A stretch of DNA of 64,000 bases from NCBI GenBank assembly GCA_029204225.1, contig CM055095.1, forward strand, positions 15,716,049 to 15,780,048, read 5' to 3'. The position numbers and the translations under genes were made by a program. The DNA comes from Diphasiastrum complanatum (Eukaryota > Streptophyta > Lycopodiopsida > Lycopodiales > Lycopodiaceae). A model generated the notes under the pieces. That model had not been told where the DNA came from, did no database searches, and saw only the letters and a list, made by a program, of their open reading frames with translations. This document shows positions 59,901-64,000 of this stretch, piece after piece; position 1 is the first letter of the stretch, and each line of letters begins with the position of its first letter.

Positions 59901-62900
59901 GGTATGGGGGATATAAAGATTTTTATCCTGTGTTTTTTGCACTTTCATCCTATATAAAATTGTAAGGCGAACTTTGCATGTGAGTCAAGGGGCATTATGG
60001 ATTGAAACATAGCTGCCAAAGACTTGTTTGTCTGTTCAAACAAACGTTTGAAAACATTTTTAAAAAACCTTCTTTGTTGGGTGGTCAAGACCTAGTGTTT
60101 TTTGGATCCCAAGTTTAATATTAAAGTGACACTAATCACGATTAATGTTGGAATGGGATCTTGTTGCATGTACTTTTAATATAATTACTAATGTCTAAAT
60201 AGCATGAGTAGTTTGAGTCCAGCTATACATGTGTGTAAATCGCTCCCCAAAGATGATGATGCTCGGGGGTAATCCATGCAGTAGTGCATGTGGATGGTTG
60301 TTTCAGACTCTCAAAATTGAAATGATCAGTTTGCAGTTCGTTCTTACTAACTTCTAAGAAAATGTGGAACTATTCATGTTTGTTCTGCCTATTACTGGCC
60401 ATTTTCTTGTGTTTTGCTACAATCCTACACTCTGAAAAGTTTGTCTTGTATATGTGCCTATAGTCTTTACGAAGGTTGAATCACCCCAACATTGTGAAGC
60501 TGAACGAAGTTATCAGGGAAAATGATGAACTATACTTCGTTTTCGAGTGCATGGTATGTACTTGTGACCATCAGCTGTACTTAAATGCCAGTTTTACCGG
60601 CCAAATTGTGATGTTTTAACTTGTCAAGGTTTATTTTTTAAGAGGTAACAAGTGAAATATGAGGTTTTGAGAAATTTCTTATGTTCACTAAATTCACAGA
60701 AGCTTGACTGTCATATAAATCGCCATCTATCTGCCATATGTATGACGGCTGGTTATATTCTTGTCTTTCAGGATTATAACCTCTATCAGATAATGAACAA
60801 CAATCAGCAGCTGTTTTCAGAGGCCCAAATACGGAATTGGTGCTTTCAGGTTTTCCGGGCATTGGCTTACATGCATCAGCATGGCTACTTTCACAGAGAT
60901 TTGAAACCAGGTGGGTTGTAAATTGTTTTTTCAAGGATGCGGATCTTGCATTGTAAATTCATATGTCTGCTTTGGATCTTGTGACACAATTAATTTTGCA
61001 TGTCATGAAGACTATTATGCAGGATGTATCAATTCAGGTGGCAAATGCTAGTAGTTGGTGCTTTGAAAAGTTCTTATCATGTCGAACTGAGTGTATTCTT
61101 GAGCGCTGACGAGATCATGAATATTTGTATTTTCAAACTGTTGGATTTCTAGCTGTCTGTTGGTTGTGTAGAGTTGCTGCTATTTGGAGAAGTTCACTTA
61201 GTTACTCTTATGTGCAGAGAATTTACTGGTAACAAAAGATGTCATCAAGGTTGCCGATTTCGGTCTTGTAAGGGAAGTTTGCTCTCGGCCACCCTACACA
61301 GACTATGTTTCTACAAGATGGTAATTGACACAGGCGCTGTCTCAGTTTGTAATATGAACATTCTTGAAACTCTAATATCTGCACTTTGTCATTTTCCAGA
61401 TTTCCGAGTTTGTTCATTTCTTGGTGTAGCCTATTCTCCTTTCACCCTTTTACCTGAAAAAGCTGTGTGCATGCTCTATTTATTATATTTGAGCTTTGAG
61501 TTCGTGGAGATTAAGGGGAGTCATGATGAAGCAGAAAATCACATCAATGCTCCAAGCTGGTTACTTTTGACTGTCAATATTTCGGGGTCCTCTCCGACTT
61601 GCAGTTGGTTTAGAAGTACGTAATTGTTTTCTCTATTGATTAACTGACGAAGCTATGTACAATGGCAGGTATCGTGCTCCAGAGGTGTTGTTACAATCTT
61701 CATCTTACAGTGCAGCCATTGGTAATCTTTGACATGCTAGAACACAATTGCTTCTTTAGAGGTTTACATGTTTAAGCTGTACTACTGTAGATTCTCTTCC
61801 CTTCATCATGGCTGGCCTTCAATAGATGTATTGAAAAGTGATTGATTGCAAGTTTTCGGGTGGCTGGTCATTGGTTGAGCAGTCCTTTTGTTTGATGCTA
61901 TTATCTAATTGGGTAGGACACATCCAGATCCTGTTATTGTATTGTTAACTAGAACTTCGGGAGGACTGATATATGTCGTTGCTCTGAACTTTGCTTAAAG
62001 TGAATCTGTAGGTCAAATTTGCCATATCTTTTTTGGGTGAAACATTTTTTTTTGTGCGTTAGGGGAATTGTCTGGCTTTTAAGTTACCATGTTAGGATCT
62101 TTCAAAAGATATTCTTTCAACTTTGGCTATTGAACTACACTGATGGATGTATTGTCTGCAATAGACATGTGGGCAATGGGAGCTATCATGGCCGAGCTTT
62201 TCACCTTACGTCCTATATTTCCTGGTGCTAGGTAGTTCTTCTCTAAAGCTGACGTTTACTATTGGTCTTATGTTTATCAATCTGACTCTATTGTGAATTT
62301 TGCTGTTAGTTTGTCCATAAGCATAAAGTTTTAACTGTTCAAAGATGTTCTGCTAAACAGTGAAGCAGATCAGATTTACAAAGTTTGCAGCGTATTAGGC
62401 TCACCTACCTACCATACGTGGCCAGAAGGCATGAAGCTTGCTGCTAGCATGAATTTCCGCTTTCCTCAGGTGATGAATTGAAGCATATGAATGCAGTATC
62501 TTGAGTTGCCCACAAATCCGTGTACCTAGTAGTCATTGGAAAGGCAAGCCCTTGGGGGTTAAAGTAATCAGGTTGTGAAACCTGGTATCACTCCGGATCC
62601 TGATGTGATTGAGGTGGTTGACTGCTTATGCAGGTCTCGCCAACAACTTTATGTGGGCTACTACCAACCGCAAGTGCAGCGGCTATAGATCTCATATCTG
62701 TAAGTGTTGCAAGTGATTCTGTAAGTGCCATTTCTTTTGAAGGAACATTTGTGTTTGCAATGAGCATATAACACTTTTGAAGCTACTAAGTGCATGGTAC
62801 ATACCTGCAGCGATCCTACGCTCCCTTGTTTTTTTGTTTTATATTACATCATCTGTTACGGAAATCCTATAATAAACTTCTGTTTCAGGCTTTTATATTT

Positions 62901-63187
62901 GGTTAGTATGAATACTCTTGCATTTGTGAATGTACACCTGTTACGACCTGGTTGTCTGTTAGTCTCCTACTTTTTTCTTTTTCTTTTTGCATGAGTATGG
63001 ATTGCCATTTGGCATTTGATTGCTACCTGCTGGAATCGAAAACTGAGACTTGTGGACTTTGTGATAGTTAACAGTGCCCAAGTTATCAATTTGTGAAATA
63101 TTGAAATGGATTTTGCAGGCTTTGTTTCAGTGGGATCCAAACAAAAGACCTACTGCAGCTCAGTCGCTTCAGCATCCCTTTTTTCAG
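56955..63187 (+). CDS. MAK/MHK-type (RCK family) Ser/Thr protein kinase, 11 exons, C-terminus outside or unseen
   Basis: Coding exons: 56955-56962, 57483-57561, 57705-57773, 60464-60553, 60772-60910, 61218-61320, 61669-61721, 62165-62231, 62361-62469, 62634-62699 and 63119-63187. All introns are GT-AG, the phases agree throughout and there is no stop in 284 codons. The product shows GDGTYGSV (glycine loop 11-18), VAIKK with Lys33, alpha-C Glu50 in LREVK, HRDLKPEN with Asp125, DFG 142-144, activation-loop TDY 156-158 (MAPK-like dual-phosphorylation type), STRWYRAPE, and [18 protein letters not shown] closing the catalytic domain. [18 protein letters not shown] and FECMDYNLYQ are characteristic of plant MHK/MAK-like kinases, relatives of animal MAK/ICK and grouped with CDKF-4-like kinases. 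The first exon codes only MQ plus part of Arg. Intron 3 is 2.7 kb and carries repeats. Family members usually have a further C-terminal region. None was recognised up to 64000. It is probably functional. Confidence 0.92.
58322..59160. repeat. Repeat-rich insertion in kinase intron 3 (poly-G, AT tracts)
   Basis: A run of about 19 G (58322-58340) is followed by GTTCCGGAACG-type words, a short hairpin (CCGAAACAGGTGCGTTTCGG) and (TA)n tracts at 58424-58448 and 58888-58915. Near 59145 TTCCCGGAAC occurs, roughly inverse to the left GTTCCGG. This hints at a MITE-like insertion but the inverted ends are weak. Confidence 0.35.
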
Positions 63188-64000
63188 GTAGCACGTCTAC
63201 TTCAGCCTTGTATCTCTATAGCCCAAGGGCACCAGCGGCATGTTGATTACTCCTTATCAATTAGACTTCTGTTCCAAATACATGATAAATATTTTTAGAA
63301 CTTCAGATGACTGCCCATATTTGCATGACGTCTCTTGGAATGCTCTAGCTTCTCATGCTCATATACTTTATTGCGATTATTTAACATAGTCTAGGGCGAG
63401 CAAAAGTTCTTGAGTGGCCATTCGTTAGCAAATGTCTGTCAATCAGTTGCAGACATGATGTTTGTCCTGTCATGGCTTACCTACACTAACGAATGATCTT
63501 TTTTGTGTAAGACTTGAGTGCTAAAGTCTTGGCACTAGCTATGAGGTGCGAGTCTTATGATTAGCCTTGGGGTGCTGGAGTACTTAGGTATTGCGGTTCC
63601 ATCCGAACCAGGTCAGTGAAGACCTAGAGAGTTACGTGGCAAATGGAATTAGCTGTCCTGTAGTGAGTGTTTGAGCCTTGATGGCCAAAGGAAAGCGCAA
63701 ATGGAATTAGCTGTCCTGTAGCAAAGGAAAGCGCTCCATTTGTAAGGTCATGAGATGCCCAGAGTGAGACTAAATTTCACTGTGTGGAAGGAAGCCTAGA
63801 GAAGTGCTATGTGTTGGGTATTTTAGAGTCTCATGTTGGTGGAAGGTTATCCTTTGTCGGATTGAGTAAGTCACCCCCATACGTAAAGTATGACGTGTAA
63901 TTTTGTGTTGTATTGATTAACAAAGTTTATGATGTGTTCTATCGATTCATATGAATCATATCACGTGTTTGTTGTGTCTTTCCTGTAATTAAGTGTCAAA
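63188..64000. other. Downstream of the last recognised kinase exon; no exon found
   Basis: No C-terminal kinase exon was recognised. A 58-bp-spaced repeat of AAATGGAATTAGCTGTCCTG occurs at 63641 and 63699. The composition from 63500 on suggests transposon-derived DNA but no end is visible. This may be another long intron with the remaining exons beyond 64000. Confidence 0.45.

Overview
The window is plant nuclear DNA, almost certainly from a flowering plant. It holds GT-AG spliced genes with plant-type introns, an atypical SDR with plant relatives, a plant MAK-like kinase, and several plant Ty3/gypsy and Ty1/copia lineages with tRNA-iMet-type primer sites. It is AT-rich and transposon-dense, with long (GA)n/(CT)n tracts. 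The species cannot be named from the sequence alone. There are no bacterial features, rRNA, tRNA or CRISPR arrays.

Layout. 1-2570: low-complexity DNA and a degraded, possibly transposase-derived pseudogene. 2578-5020: the most unusual locus. An uninterrupted ORF (+) carries a divergent histone H3 fold with hallmarks of the centromeric variant CENH3. It faces an unrecognised ORF pair (-) across a compact intergenic region with a TATA box on each side, an array of ACGTG cores and a three-copy 86-bp leader repeat. 4965-9529: a broken antisense gypsy (chromovirus-like) element abutting the histone-like ORF. 10059-11190: an unrecognised spliced gene candidate (-). 12629-13944: an intact three-exon SDR gene (-), 318 aa. 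15580-16900: copia remnant. 16903-26690: large broken gypsy element holding an antisense chromovirus integrase fragment between two copies of its own protease region. 27326-29010: two antisense copia fragments.

29040-38837: an old gypsy-related element D containing two later insertions. One is a foldback DNA element (29901-30923) that itself contains a second foldback element (30218-30728). The other is a whole-looking but pol-less gypsy element C (32070-38056) with two about 0.8-kb LTRs and a 5-bp target duplication. 38838-44420: copia pieces in both orientations. 44703-45248: antisense LINE 3' end. 47047-53345: a broken copia element with both LTRs.

55300-64000: 5' region and eleven exons of a MAK/MHK-type protein kinase (+) with a complete catalytic domain of 284 residues. 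Its C-terminal extension lies beyond the window or was not found.

The clear host genes are the SDR and the kinase. The histone-like ORF and its head-to-head neighbour are the best candidates for something undescribed. The rest is largely retrotransposon fossils and intergenic DNA.
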